From assembly GCA_964016985.1 (NCBI GenBank), contig OZ024826.1:38047070-38111069 (forward strand): 64,000 bases of DNA, given 5' to 3'. A model generated the notes under the pieces. That model saw only the letters and a program-made list of their open reading frames with translations. It had not been told where the DNA came from and ran no database searches. A program made the translations under genes and the position numbers. This document shows positions 55,290 to 64,000 of the stretch, piece by piece (position 1 is the stretch's first letter; the number at the start of each line of letters is the position of its first letter). The DNA comes from Anodontia alba (lineage: Eukaryota; Mollusca; Bivalvia; Lucinida; Lucinidae).

Positions 55290-55650
55290 GTGTAATAATA
55301 ATAATAATAATAATTATAACAATGATCATAATAATAATGATAATAACAATTATAATAATAATCAAGATATTATCATAGCTCGAGACAGGGTCCCTTTTCT
55401 ATCCGAAAACTGCTGATATTGTTCTTATTTAGGCATGAAAACATATGTTTCTATTCAATAACCACATCATATGTTTTCGTGCTACTGCACGAAAGCATAT
55501 GATGTGATTATTGAATAGGAAAACTATTTTCTTATTACCCCTTCTAATCTGAAGCTATTTATTATTATCATCATTATTGTTATTATCATCATTATTATTA
55601 TTATTATTATCATTATTATTCTTATTATTATAATTATTATTATTATTACT
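55290..55650. repeat. AAT/ATT microsatellites around a CATATG palindrome
   Basis: (AAT)n at 55290-55370 and (ATT)n at 55560-55650. They enclose GAAAACATATGTTTCTATTC / GAATAACCACATCATATG and its complement around 55436-55518, a hairpin of about 80 bp. Confidence 0.72.
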
Positions 55651-56177
55651 ATAGAACAAAAAAGCCACGGAGATAGGTATTTGTTTTCAGTGACAGTACC
55701 CGAAAAAAAAGTAATATGTGCAACCAACTGACAAGAACAAAAGTAATTATAATATAATAAACTAATGTTGTTGTTATTATTAGTGACAGCAGTTAAAAAA
55801 AGTATCAAGTAATAGCAGCAACATAAGGTAGTAATGTTACTTTGCCCCTACAAAATGATCTATTTTGGGGGGGAATATGGGGGTTGTCATTACATAAACA
55901 TGTTAACATGGTAACGTAATGCCTAAAATTTGAACGAACAAGTCTAAATGACAACCTAGTCACATGATTGAAAAGTGGTGACAGGCAAGTAAACAGTGGA
56001 GATTGATCAAACAGCCCCTTTCGAAGCAATTGGATGTGTGACAACACTGTTTGCGCAGATTATTTGGTCCAAATATTTAAGATAAATACGACACTTTCTT
56101 ATTGGTATTCTGAAGAGAACGTACTCAAAATCTCTAGTATCATATACGTATTTCTTCAAAGTACATGTGCACATTCA
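55651..56177. other. intronic interval without a recognised feature
   Basis: No repeat family, no dachshund exon. Confidence 0.5.
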
Positions 56178-56480
56178 GGGAAGACAACTGGTTTGTCTCC
56201 TGAAGAAAATGTTCCACTCTAAAAGGAAAGAATTTGCTCCCATTCGGGAGCAAATTCTTTCCTTTTAGAGTAGACCCGAATGGGAGCAAATCCTTTCGTT
56301 TTAGAGTAGACACTTTTCAGAAGGAGATGAAAAGGGTCTGCTCTAAAAGGAAAGAATTTGCTCCCCTTGGCTTTGGAGCAAATTCATTCCTTTTATAGTA
56401 ATTCTTTTAAGAATGGGATTGGAGTTCAGAAAAGCAGACAGAAAGTCACAAAAGTTGTCTCCCTTGTAAAAAATACGGCG
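56178..56480. repeat. MITE-D, tandem of two hairpins with an extra arm
   Basis: First hairpin CACTCTAAAAGGAAAGAATT / complement with centre GCTCCCATTCGGGAGC. A further right arm (GGGAGCAAATCCTTTCGTTT, then TAGAGTAGACACTTTTCAG) follows, then a second complete hairpin with centre CTCCCCTTGGCTTTGGAG. Outer right arm AAGTTGTCTCCCTTGTAAA. Confidence 0.78.
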
Positions 56481-56509
56481 GAAAATCTGCCGAGTGTTTG
56501 AAGACCCCT

Positions 56510-56620
56510 TACTCAGATAGCATTCTACTAAAATCTATATCGACCCGTTATCGGTCCGACAGGATTCCTGTCGGGCCGATAACGGGCCGATATAGATTTA
56601 AGTGGAATGCTATCTGGGTA
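56510..56620. repeat. 111-bp near-perfect palindrome
   Basis: TACTCAGATAGCATTCTAC and GTGGAATGCTATCTGGGTA are inverted. So are TAAAATCTATATCGACCCGT and its counterpart; the centre is GTCCGACAGGATTCCTGTCG. One arm alone occurs at 15553-15600. Confidence 0.82.
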
Positions 56621-57105
56621 TAGGTTCTAACAGACCAACAGACTGAAATGTTCTAATTCTGTGACTGACATATTACCCATGACCTCTGACTGTCATTATG
56701 ACAGGTTAATATCACAGAAATGTAGCTTATTAATTAGATAATAAAACAGAAACTCACAGCAGAAGAGTAAAATATGCAAGAATTTACACTTCTACATTTA
56801 AATGACAGCTTTAAATTAATTAGAAACCGAATATAGCCAGCTATACAATACCTTGAGAATGTTCAATTGTTTTGATTTATATTCTTCTGTGTCAGTTGTA
56901 GGCCAGGAAATATATAAATCATTTTTCTGGAAAGGGAAGTAATATTATCACCTTCCATTGTATATGTATTATCATTTGGTAGTACGTCATTTTCCCATTT
57001 GAAAGATGAGAAAACAGACATACAAATGCAAGAAAAAAATACAAATTCTTTATTCAATCAAATCACCAGTGTCCAACCTTGATCCAACATCATATGAATG
57101 TTGTG

Positions 57106-57108
<3 letters not shown>
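56621..57108. other. intronic interval without a recognised feature
   Basis: Nothing recognised. Confidence 0.5.
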
Positions 57109-57176
<68 letters not shown>

Positions 57177-57290
57177 TACCTACCTACCTACCCTTCCGTC
57201 CGCCCGCCCGCCCGTCCATCTATCCATCCATCCATCCACCCACCGATCTATCTATCTATCTATCTATTTATCTATCTATCTGTCTATTTT
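57109..57290. repeat. (CA)n followed by tetranucleotide repeats
   Basis: About 33 CA units, then CTAC, CGCC, CATC and CTAT blocks in series, each three to nine units long. Confidence 0.9.
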
Positions 57291-57414
57291 TAACCAGCCT
57301 TTAAACTAGTTTATTAGTTCTGGTTACCTCTTTTGCTGCATAAATCAGTCCTAAAGTGCTTAATAACCAACGTCTTTTTCATTTATCATATTATATGGTG
57401 AAAGTACAATCGCT

Positions 57415-57615
57415 TATATAGCTCTAGATAAGATGGTTTGAAGTAAATATGCTCTTTTTCTTCACAAAAACATACATGTTGGGTTCTCATTAGTAGGCGA
57501 GGCGCGTCTAATGAGTATCCCTACAAATGTTTTTTTTTATTCTTTGTGGAGAAGAAAGAAAATTGTTAATATTTTTGTTTTATGCTATGGCCAAGAAATA
57601 TACATTTTACATAGC
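57415..57615. repeat. MITE-I copy
   Basis: TATAGCTCTAGATAAGATGG at the left, ATTTTACATAGCG at the right. Core TTCTCATTAGTAGGCGAGGC / GCGTCTAATGAGTATCC, enclosed by TTCTTCACAAAAACATACAT and TTTGTGGAGAAG. Confidence 0.66.
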
Positions 57616-57623
57616 GTGCTCAC

Positions 57624-58011
57624 TTAAAGGCTCCATATTCCTCAAAAATAGACATTTTATTATCAAAAAAAAAAAAAAAAAAAAAAAAGGTTTAATAAAT
57701 TGATATATGGTACATGTATTAATACAATCATAAACTGTGGCACCTGATAGCCTGTAAAATTTCAGTTAGTCTCTCGTTCTTGAAATTAAATGATTGTTTT
57801 AACATATCTCTGAATTAATGCTGCCAACATTAATTCAGAGATACGATAAAAAATCATTACATTTTGATCCAGTTCAAAAACGAGAGACTAACTGAAATTT
57901 TACAGGCTGTCAGATGCCACATTTTATGACCAAATTCATACTATATATCGCTTTATTAAACCTTTCTTGGATAAAAAAAATGTCTTGTTTTGAGGAATAT
58001 GGAGCCTTTAA
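57624..58011. mobile_element. MITE-K, complete, TTAA on both sides
   Basis: TTAAAGGCTCCATATTCC at the left and GGAATATGGAGCCTTTAA at the right form an exact inverted repeat with GGCTCCATATTCCTCAAAA inside. TTAA at each end fits a piggyBac-type target site. Inside is a long stem (TTTCAGTTAGTCTCTCGTTC, CTGAATTAATGCTGCCAAC and complements) of over 90 bp. A poly-A run sits in the left arm only (57667-57688). Confidence 0.78.
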
Positions 58012-58094
58012 TGAGGTCGTTGAAGGCGTTGCGTTATCTTAATATTTTAGATTATTTTAACAAATTCATGCGACTGTCATTCCAAATATCTAAC

Positions 58095-58292
58095 CCATTG
58101 AAGACTGGAGACCCCTAATCGGCTAACTGGCAAACAGTGCAGCCCCAGATCAGACACCAGCGGCGTCTGATCAGGGTCTCCTCTGTTTGCAAATAAGTCA
58201 GCCATTTTTCTTCAGGAATATCTACATCATATAGCTTGACATACCTAAAATCGAAAATGGACGTTTGGGAGAGTTTATAAAGTCTTTAATGG
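58095..58292. repeat. MITE-M copy 2 carrying a B hairpin
   Basis: CCATTGAAGACTGGAGACCC at the left, TTATAAAGTCTTTAATGG at the right. The B hairpin 58130-58190 reads GCAAACAGTGCAGCCCCAGA / complement with inner GACACC / GGCGTC. A degenerate B-like unit (ACAAACAGTTTTTGTCCCG to CACTGTTTGC) follows at 58313-58382. Confidence 0.74.
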
Positions 58293-58481
58293 CTAAACTG
58301 TGCTGACTGAATGACAAACAGTTTTTGTCCCGATCAAAGTACTCAATCAGGAGTAGTATGACCCGAGTCTTCACTGTTTGCTCATAAAAACTGTCCGAAA
58401 AATTTGGGTTTAAATGAGACATAAAAGGTTTAGTTTTATCAATAAAGTAAGTCAAACACATACTACATTAGCTTGACTGAG

Positions 58482-58482
<1 letters not shown>

Positions 58483-58555
<73 letters not shown>
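58483..58555. repeat. poly-A then (TA)n
   Basis: About 27 A followed by about 23 TA units. Confidence 0.92.
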
Positions 58556-58560
<5 letters not shown>

Positions 58561-58626
58561 CAATAGTGCTGATAGAGTTTTGGAAAGTCAGTTTATATGT
58601 GTGTTACAGTGTACATGTATGCAGAT

Positions 58627-58726
58627 CCCCAGCAAACACACAACATAGCAACAACGTCGTTACAACGTCGCTGCAACGTCGTGACGTTGCAGCGACGTTT
58701 TAACGACGTTGTGTATTTCCTGGGAT
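58627..58726. repeat. MITE-J, palindromic copy
   Basis: CCCCAGCAAACACACAACAT and TTGTGTATTTCCTGGGA are the ends. The inner arms ACAACGTCGTTACAACGTCG and CGACGTTTTAACGACGTTGT pair around CTGCAACGTCGTGACGTTGC. Confidence 0.76.
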
Positions 58727-58754
58727 TATGGCATTTGAATGCTTAGTATGCTGA

Positions 58755-59260
58755 TAATACTTTCAGCAGATGGCATTTTGAAATACAGTCGACTCTCGTT
58801 ATCTCGACCTCGCGTATCTCGAATAACCGTTTATCTCGAAGTGAAATTCTGGTCCCTGTTTTAACATGGAAATCTAAGAAAAAGGTAACAAAATATTGTG
58901 GGAAAGAGGAGAAATTGCTCCTCTCTTTTCCACAATATTTTTAATAGATTAACTTCAGGAGTCAAATTACAACTGTGGTTGTTCGATTTATTGTTTCCCT
59001 CACTTCTGCAACTCTGATATTTCGAGGTACGGATATCTCGAAGTATTGCAGAGAGTCCCTTGAACTTCGAGATAACGAGAGTCGACTGTATGTTTCATAC
59101 TTTTCTCAGAAAATAGTGTTTGACATTGCATTCAAACTGTCTCTTCCCGACGAGACAGTTTGCATGACACCTATATTTTCTGGGAAAATATTATAAAGAA
59201 AAAATATCAATTTTCCGTCTATTGAATCTGCCTAGAGAATGTTAAAGGCTAAAATACCAT
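58755..59260. repeat. MITE-G copy interrupted by MITE-E
   Basis: Left end ACTTTCAGCAGATGGCATTT stops at 58783; it resumes after 59090 with TGTTTCATACTTTTCTCAG. The hairpin TTTGACATTGCATTCAAACT then GTCTC pairs with GAGACAGTTTGCATGACACC around TTCCCGAC. The right end ATTGAATCTGCCTAGAGAAT is as in the 7.7-kb copy. Confidence 0.7.
58786..59088. mobile_element. MITE-E (pogo-like) copy 2
   Basis: CAGTCGACTCTCGTTATCTC and the exact complement at the right, TA at 58784-58785 and 59089-59090. The central hairpin has lost its right half: GAGGAGAAATTGCTCC is followed directly by TCTTTTCCACAATATT. It is 303 bp, against 333 bp at 11.9 kb. Confidence 0.88.
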
Positions 59261-59449
59261 TAAAACATCACGGCCCAGTATGTCAAAGCACTGTCAGCAG
59301 AACGAAATTGTTAAGCCTTACAAAGTTGTTAAACCAGCATTCAAATACTTTTACACACAAAAAAGAATCAAAATACAATGATAATATTTCTTGAAAAATA
59401 TCAGTTTTCATAGGAGTTGTTATAAACGAGGAGTATTTGGTGACAATTC

Positions 59450-59550
59450 AGTGATATTTTTCTTATTTCGCCAGAAAAACATATGTCGACGAGACGACGC
59501 TAATACATGTATGTACCTTCAACATACGTTTTTATGGAGAACTGTAGAAA
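59450..59550. repeat. MITE-I remnant
   Basis: TTTCGCCAGAAAAACATATG and CATACGTTTTTATGGAGAA; the core is reduced to GACGAGACGACGCTAATAC. Confidence 0.5.
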
Positions 59551-59735
59551 ATTATGCCATTATCATCTCTGAATAATCCCAATTCAACAGGTTTACATTA
59601 GTTTAGTATAATTTGATTGGTGGAGAGCAAATTCAACATGGCACTTGCACTTCGATAACTGTACTGAGCAAAAATCGTGGAACTATTTTATTTGCGTAGA
59701 TTTCTAAAACGAAACATTTCAGTCAGGTTTTCAAC

Positions 59736-59949
59736 TTAACCCTTGTCCTGCTGAACACGGATAAACCCTTTCTTTGCAAACAGTGTAGATCCAGATCAGT
59801 TGGCTTCTGTAGAAGCCAACTGATCTGGATCTGCACGGTTTGACATTCAGAGTGTGAATTTGTATCAACAACCTGGATAAATTAATCTGATTGGCTGAAA
59901 ACTAAAGGTGCAAGTGGCAGCTTAGTTTATTCCGCAGGACAAGGGTTAA
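59736..59949. repeat. MITE-H copy 3 carrying a B hairpin
   Basis: TTAACCCTTGTCCTGCTGA and TCCGCAGGACAAGGGTTAA are inverted. The B hairpin (about 59778-59850) has inner stem AGTTGGCTTC / GAAGCCAACT around TGTA. The body CTGGATAAATTAATCTGATT then GGCTGAAAACTAAAGGTG is in reverse order to copy 2, so the hairpin is symmetric but the body is directional. Confidence 0.82.
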
Positions 59950-60186
59950 ACATGACCAAGAATCACCCACAAACTTAACATAGAGCCAGGCGGACTCAAT
60001 TCAATTTTTGAGTGGTTCGGCGGCGTTTACACATCGGTAAAATTCACTAAAATAAGATTAATTCCTTTAATACTCCTTTTAAATATCAACTGCTCATCTG
60101 GTGTTAAATTGGTTTACTTCAATATTTAACATCATGATATCGTGATGGCTTCGTTAACTTTTTCAGCCCTGCAGACCAAAACGTAT

Positions 60187-60420
60187 GAGCTAGGCACGAC
60201 AAAACCTACCAAATGGCATGTGCGCCAGTGAAGACTCAGATCAACCTGGGCATCCGCCAAGTCTGATCAGAGTCTTCACTGTCCGAATGAAGAAAGCTTG
60301 GGTCCTTAACTACCCATTGAGCGCACAGCGAAGACTCTGATCAGACTGGGCGGGCGCCCAGGCTGATCTGAGTCTTCGCTGGTCGCTCAAGCCATTTTGC
60401 AGGTTTTGTCATGCGTTGGC
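60187..60420. repeat. MITE-C copy with intact termini
   Basis: GGCACGACAAAACCTACCAA and TTTGCAGGTTTTGTCATGCG. Two hairpins with tips CCTGGGCATCCGCCAAG and CTGGGCGGGCGCCCAG; spacer GAAGAAAGCTTGGGTCCTTA as in the 21-kb copy. Confidence 0.82.
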
Positions 60421-60603
60421 TGATGGTGAAACTCAGAATCTCGGGCGAAAGGGTTAAAGCGACGTTTCTTTGAACCTCTGAGTCCTGTAGAGCATTATTT
60501 AACTGTATGAAGGTCGCCTTCCAAGCACCAGACAAGCAGGTTCTTTACCCGTATAAACCGATTTTAACCTGTTTTTTTCCACTACACCATATTTACCCAT
60601 AAT

Positions 60604-60797
60604 CCATTAAAGACTGAATAAACTCTCCCACACTATATATTAGAAGAAGAGTCCATTTTCGATTTTAGGTATGTCTGGCTATACCATATAGATATTCCTA
60701 AAGAAAAATGGTTGAACTATTATTTGCAAACAGTGGAGACCCTGATGGGTCTGCACTGTTTCCCAGTAACCGTTTAAGGGTCTCCAGTCTTCAATGG
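60604..60797. repeat. MITE-M copy 3, B hairpin tip deleted
   Basis: CCATTAAAGACTGAATAAAC and GGGTCTCCAGTCTTCAATGG. The B part is shortened to GCAAACAGTGGAGACCCTGA-TGGGTCTGCACTGTTTCC, so the inner stem is lost. Confidence 0.72.
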
Positions 60798-60999
60798 TTA
60801 ATTCTCTAACACCTTTTATCCTGCCCATATTTGTTCTAACATTTGATCGAGTTCAGTTTATTACCTTTTCGTATGTCTTAACCTACAGCATGAGATGTGA
60901 ACCGTGTAAACCCTGATCAAATGTCTAATCTGGGACTGGGTTGTTTGGTTAGGCTTAAATATTTCCCTAAAATATCTTTAAATATTCGTTTCTTGAACT

Positions 61000-61092
61000 A
61001 CCCAAAGATTTTCTGGGGGGCTCAAAAACGAGTTCAAATCAGGCTTTGGTAAACGAGCCATCGGTATTCGTGCGATCGCGGTTTTACTGTTT
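61000..61092 (-). repeat. MITE-F end fragment
   Basis: TTGAACTACCCAAAG, AACGAGTTCAAATCAGG, AACGAGCCATCGGTATTCG and GCGGTTTTACTG correspond to one terminal segment of F in reverse. Confidence 0.5.
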
Positions 61093-61484
61093 GCAGCACA
61101 TAACTTTTATGCCTGCGCTGAGAATTCGTTTTTAACGCAACACTTGGAATTAAACAGAGTACAATTTCCCATAAAAACTAAGATTTTTAGTAAAAATCAC
61201 AAATTTCTGATTTAAGAAAAAAACAAAAAAACAAAAAAAAAAAAAAACAAAAAAAAAAAACAAAAAAAAAAAACGTTTAATTCACTAGACATTTAGGTTC
61301 CGTTTTATGGTTAAATGCTCTATAAGAGAACGCAGATGGGTGGTCTAGAAAAGGTGAGAGAAAACTGGAGAAAAGTCACCAGTGATAATGTACAATATAC
61401 TGGACATGTATCATATCTTAGCTGAAGATTCAAAACTTAGCATGTCTGATAAAACAAACTACATGTAGCAAAATCCTATATATA
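61093..61484. other. interval with an A-rich tract
   Basis: Runs of A with C interruptions at 61218-61274. Nothing else was recognised. Confidence 0.5.
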
Positions 61485-61595
61485 GGCCGCTCCATGCGGA
61501 AACGTGTCTTCGAGCATATGCGGACAGTGAAGGCCCAGATCAGCCTGCGCATCCGTGCAGTCTGATCAGGGCATTTGCTGTTCGCTTATAGAAAC
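61485..61595. repeat. C-type variant, single hairpin
   Basis: ATGCGGACAGTGAAGGCCC, AGATCAGCCTGCGCATCCG and TGCAGTCTGATCAGGGC match the variant hairpin at 23.7 kb. Confidence 0.62.
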
Positions 61596-61626
61596 ATTGG
61601 GTACTAAAGAAAATAAGGAAGTACGA

Positions 61627-61805
61627 GCCGTCTCATCAGAATCTACACTGTTTGCGCAGCTTTTTGGTTTGGTATGCTGGGCTGAAGGGGTTAACGTAAA
61701 AACTATATAAAGTTATAGAATATGTTTTTCTTGTTTGTTTGTAAATTATGATCGGATGCCGCGTTCTGTGGCGTCTGATCTGGGTCTACACAATCTGCTC
61801 AGTCT
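61627..61805. repeat. two B remnants
   Basis: A right arm (GAGCCGTCTCATCAGAATCT then ACACTGTTTGC) lies at 61625-61656. A second unit (GATCGGATGCCGCGTTCTGT then GGCGTCTGATCTGGGTCTAC) lies at 61750-61800, followed by the N-like flank CTGTTTGTCC...AAATACGGTAA. Confidence 0.52.
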
Positions 61806-62257
61806 GTTTGTCCACGTACATATAACAAATACGGTAAGAAGCGAATTATACATGTACATTCAAATCTCATTTTTTCCGAACTTTTGAACATGTCCTGAAC
61901 TAAACATTGTCAAACGTACCATTAATGGCCATATTCAGTACATTTGAGTGCGTGCAAAACTGGCATTTGTAACCCAATAGCGGGTAATTTTCACTTAATA
62001 AAAACTTTCGAATCTGACGCACGCTGTCAACTCCAGTAGTAGACGTGTCCTCATACGCCCCTTGTACAAGAAGAATCTACTTCAACACATTAGTGTCAAG
62101 TGTTCCAAAGATATGACATGGACGATGCAAAGTGTCTGAGCAGAGTCTATATGTACACAGTTCGCATTAAACAGAGGGTTTTCTGTAAAGAAACATTTAA
62201 TTATAATTAACAATACAAGACTCAAAGTGTTACTCTTGGTAGATGTTTTCGCAATTT
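61806..62257. other. intronic interval without a recognised feature
   Basis: Nothing recognised. Confidence 0.5.
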
Positions 62258-62440
62258 AAGCCAAGGGAGACAGATGGTTTGGCGTTCTGGTTGCTTTATT
62301 GCACACCTATCGCCTTCTTGAAAGGGGTCTACTCTGTAAGGAAAGAATTTGCTCCCTCTGGGAGCAAATTCTTTCCTTATAGAGTAGACCCCTTTTCAGA
62401 ACGGGGCTTTTTGATGGAGAAACACCGCCCCCTTGACATA
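62258..62440. repeat. MITE-D, best preserved copy
   Basis: CTTGAAAGGGGTCTACTCTG then TAAGGAAAGAATTTGCTCCC pairs almost perfectly with its complement around TCT. Outer left CAAGGGAGACAGATGG is retained; the outer right is eroded. Confidence 0.8.
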
Positions 62441-63129
62441 AATTGAAATTGGAATTGTGCAAAAGAGCGGGGTAGGAACGTCAACAGGGCTGAGCTACAT
62501 AACTTGTTAGGTAAAGTAAATGTAATCAAATCAAATTTTTTATGCCAGCTGGGCTCATTTCTGAATTTGCTTCGTCAGTGACTCGAAAACCTCGCTTCGC
62601 TGATCTCCCAAGTAAGATGAGTGCGGTTGAGTAATGCAGTATGCGGTTAAGAGGCTTTGGCAGGATAGGAATGTGCAAGAGAATAATGACAGATATAAAA
62701 TGGAACTGTCTATTGTTTTTGCCTTTTTAAACAACACAAATGCCTCTACTTTAAACACTTTTCTGCACGTTTTGCCATACATGTTTGTGGATTTAATTCA
62801 TACTCGCCCACGTGAGCGGTCATTATGTCTGGCTTACTATTAGCGCAACAGTTGTGAGCAAGTGACTACCACGTGATAGCGAGAACAGAAAGTAATGCAA
62901 TTTGAATGTGATTTAGAAGCATTATTTAACTGATTGGCCTTGAATGCTGGCCTTGTTTCTGGAGGTCGTGAGAAGCTCTCAAATATGCCTACCCCGTGTA
63001 ATATATGGATGCGATCCGCAGAGTAAGGGTTGTTTACTTTTAGGGCAATGACGATTTCTCTTCCCCATTAATTTCAGCAATCCTTTATACAGCATAAGAA
63101 TGTATTGTCTATGCCCCCCTTTTCTAAAC
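62441..63129. other. intronic interval without a recognised feature
   Basis: No family repeat. Two overlapping frames of about 70 codons on opposite strands at 62555-62843 show no domain. Confidence 0.5.
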
Positions 63130-63310
63130 ATTATATTATAAATGTTATTAGGCTACCTACAAAGCTAGGATAAGAGGGATGTCAAGATATACATTTTTTT
63201 TATTTCTACACAAAACCACATGTTATGGGTACTCATAAGAAGTACCTCCGCGAGGCGCTTCTAAAGAATACCCACAACATATATTTAGTTGAAGAAATCA
63301 GAAAGAAGAA
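63130..63310. repeat. MITE-I copy
   Basis: TTATTTCTACACAAAACCAC and TATTTAGTTGAAGAAATCAG flank the core GGGTACTCATAAGAAGTACC / GGCGCTTCTAAAGAATACCC around TCCGCGA. Confidence 0.62.
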
Positions 63311-63591
63311 TCAATGTATTATGGCTGAAAAATAAACAAGCCTTGTCCGGAGCGATGGACTTAAAATGTACCCTTCAAAGAGGTGTGTTAACATAATGAG
63401 AACAGGCATTGAATCAAGGGGAATCCCACGAGGATGATACGCAGTCAGATCTGAATCTGTGCTCTCCCAATGAAACCAGCCGGTAAGTTATCCATTAAAC
63501 AACTTCTCCACCCCTTTAGTTGTATTCTGAAATTCAAATGAGAAAGCAAATTTAGCACCACTTGAGCCGGGGCACAGCATTTCCTAAAAAT

Positions 63592-63745
63592 TGCATGTGC
63601 GCCAAGCGAAGACTCAGATCAGCCTGCGCATCCGCGCAGTCTGATCAGAGTCCTCGCTGTCCGCCTGAAAACGCTTTGGATCCTTGGCTACCCACGGAGT
63701 GCCTCGAGAAAACTCAGATCAGACTGCGCGGATGCGCACATGCAG
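63592..63745. repeat. MITE-C copy, right part shortened
   Basis: First hairpin GCGAAGACTCAGATCAGCCT / AGTCTGATCAGAGTCCTCGC is near perfect, spacer GAAAACGCTTTGGATCCTTG. The second hairpin ends early at GCGGATGCGCACATGCAG. Confidence 0.72.
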
Positions 63746-64000
63746 TCTCGTAGGAAAAGGTGTGTCCCAGTCTATTTTCTATGAGGGAGCTCATTTACGT
63801 ATTTTACGATTTACCTAAATTCTTATAATGAACAGGTGATATACTGATATGCATACTGGACAAAGACTGTTTCTTACTACTCCAGTAAAGTATCACCATT
63901 TCAATGAGTGTAGCCAAATTATATTTATTCACTATCATCTTATCAAAAAATCTGGTTCCGTATGCGAGTTTTATTCTTTCGTTGTAATATGATTTGCTAT
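63746..64000. other. end of window, nothing recognised
   Basis: AT-rich intronic sequence. Confidence 0.5.

Overview
The window is AT-rich, intron-bearing animal DNA with no sign of bacterial or phage gene organisation. One host gene is recognisable: the first coding exon of a dachshund (DACH/SKI/SNO family) transcription cofactor at 53318-53856 on the + strand, ending at a consensus splice donor. Its protostome-type DACHbox-N, a tRNA-headed SINE, Tc1/mariner and pogo-type remnants, a LINE, a pearl/Helentron-like tandem core element and very many hairpin MITEs together suggest a lophotrochozoan, most likely a bivalve mollusc. The species cannot be fixed from this window.

Everything else is intergenic (1 to about 52.5 kb) or intron 1 of dachshund (53.86 kb to the window end, so the intron exceeds 10 kb). 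I sorted the repeats by terminal sequence and hairpin core and gave them working letters: A (ends CATYACGAAAACAYGCCTAT, 18 copies), B (short hairpin GCAAACAGTGTAGA), C (double hairpin, ends GCGCATGACAAA), D (hairpin GGTCTACTCTAAAAGG), E and F (pogo-like, TA target sites), G (hairpin TTGACATTTCATGCAAATTG), H (TTAACCCTTGTCCTGCTGA), I (hairpin flanked by TTTCTCCAC), J (ACAACGT palindromes), K (TTAA target site), L (TAGACTGGCTCCAGTCTC), M (CCATTRAAGACTGGAGACCC), N (GTTACCGTATTTA), plus unlettered palindromes.

Layout: 0-11 kb, MITEs A, B, C, G, J; 11-12.4 kb, a 56-bp minisatellite hit by two pogo-like MITEs; 13.9-20 kb, A copies in otherwise blank DNA; 20.5-21.5 kb, a deleted mariner with a C element inside it; 21.6-30 kb, F, D, L, C, A copies and microsatellites; 30.3-32.3 kb, a 13-unit array whose units carry inverted YY1-like motifs; 32.4-39.7 kb, D and A copies and two old SINEs; 40.6-42.9 kb, a mariner inserted in one Tc1-like copy next to a second Tc1-like pseudogene; 44.2-44.8 kb, a LINE tail and a full SINE with target duplications; 45.7-46.2 kb, a 33-bp minisatellite; 46.3-48.2 kb, a 5'-truncated LINE; 49-52.5 kb, H, M, A, I, D; 52.5-53.88 kb, a repeat-free block holding the dachshund exon; 53.9-64 kb, intronic MITEs and microsatellites.

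The most unusual signal is in the hairpins. The same hairpin module (B) sits inside MITEs with different termini (H, M, N). A related palindromic core occurs in A, F and I. In B and G the inner stem differs between copies yet stays self-complementary within each copy. No new protein-coding system was found, and almost all other open frames are translations of repeats.
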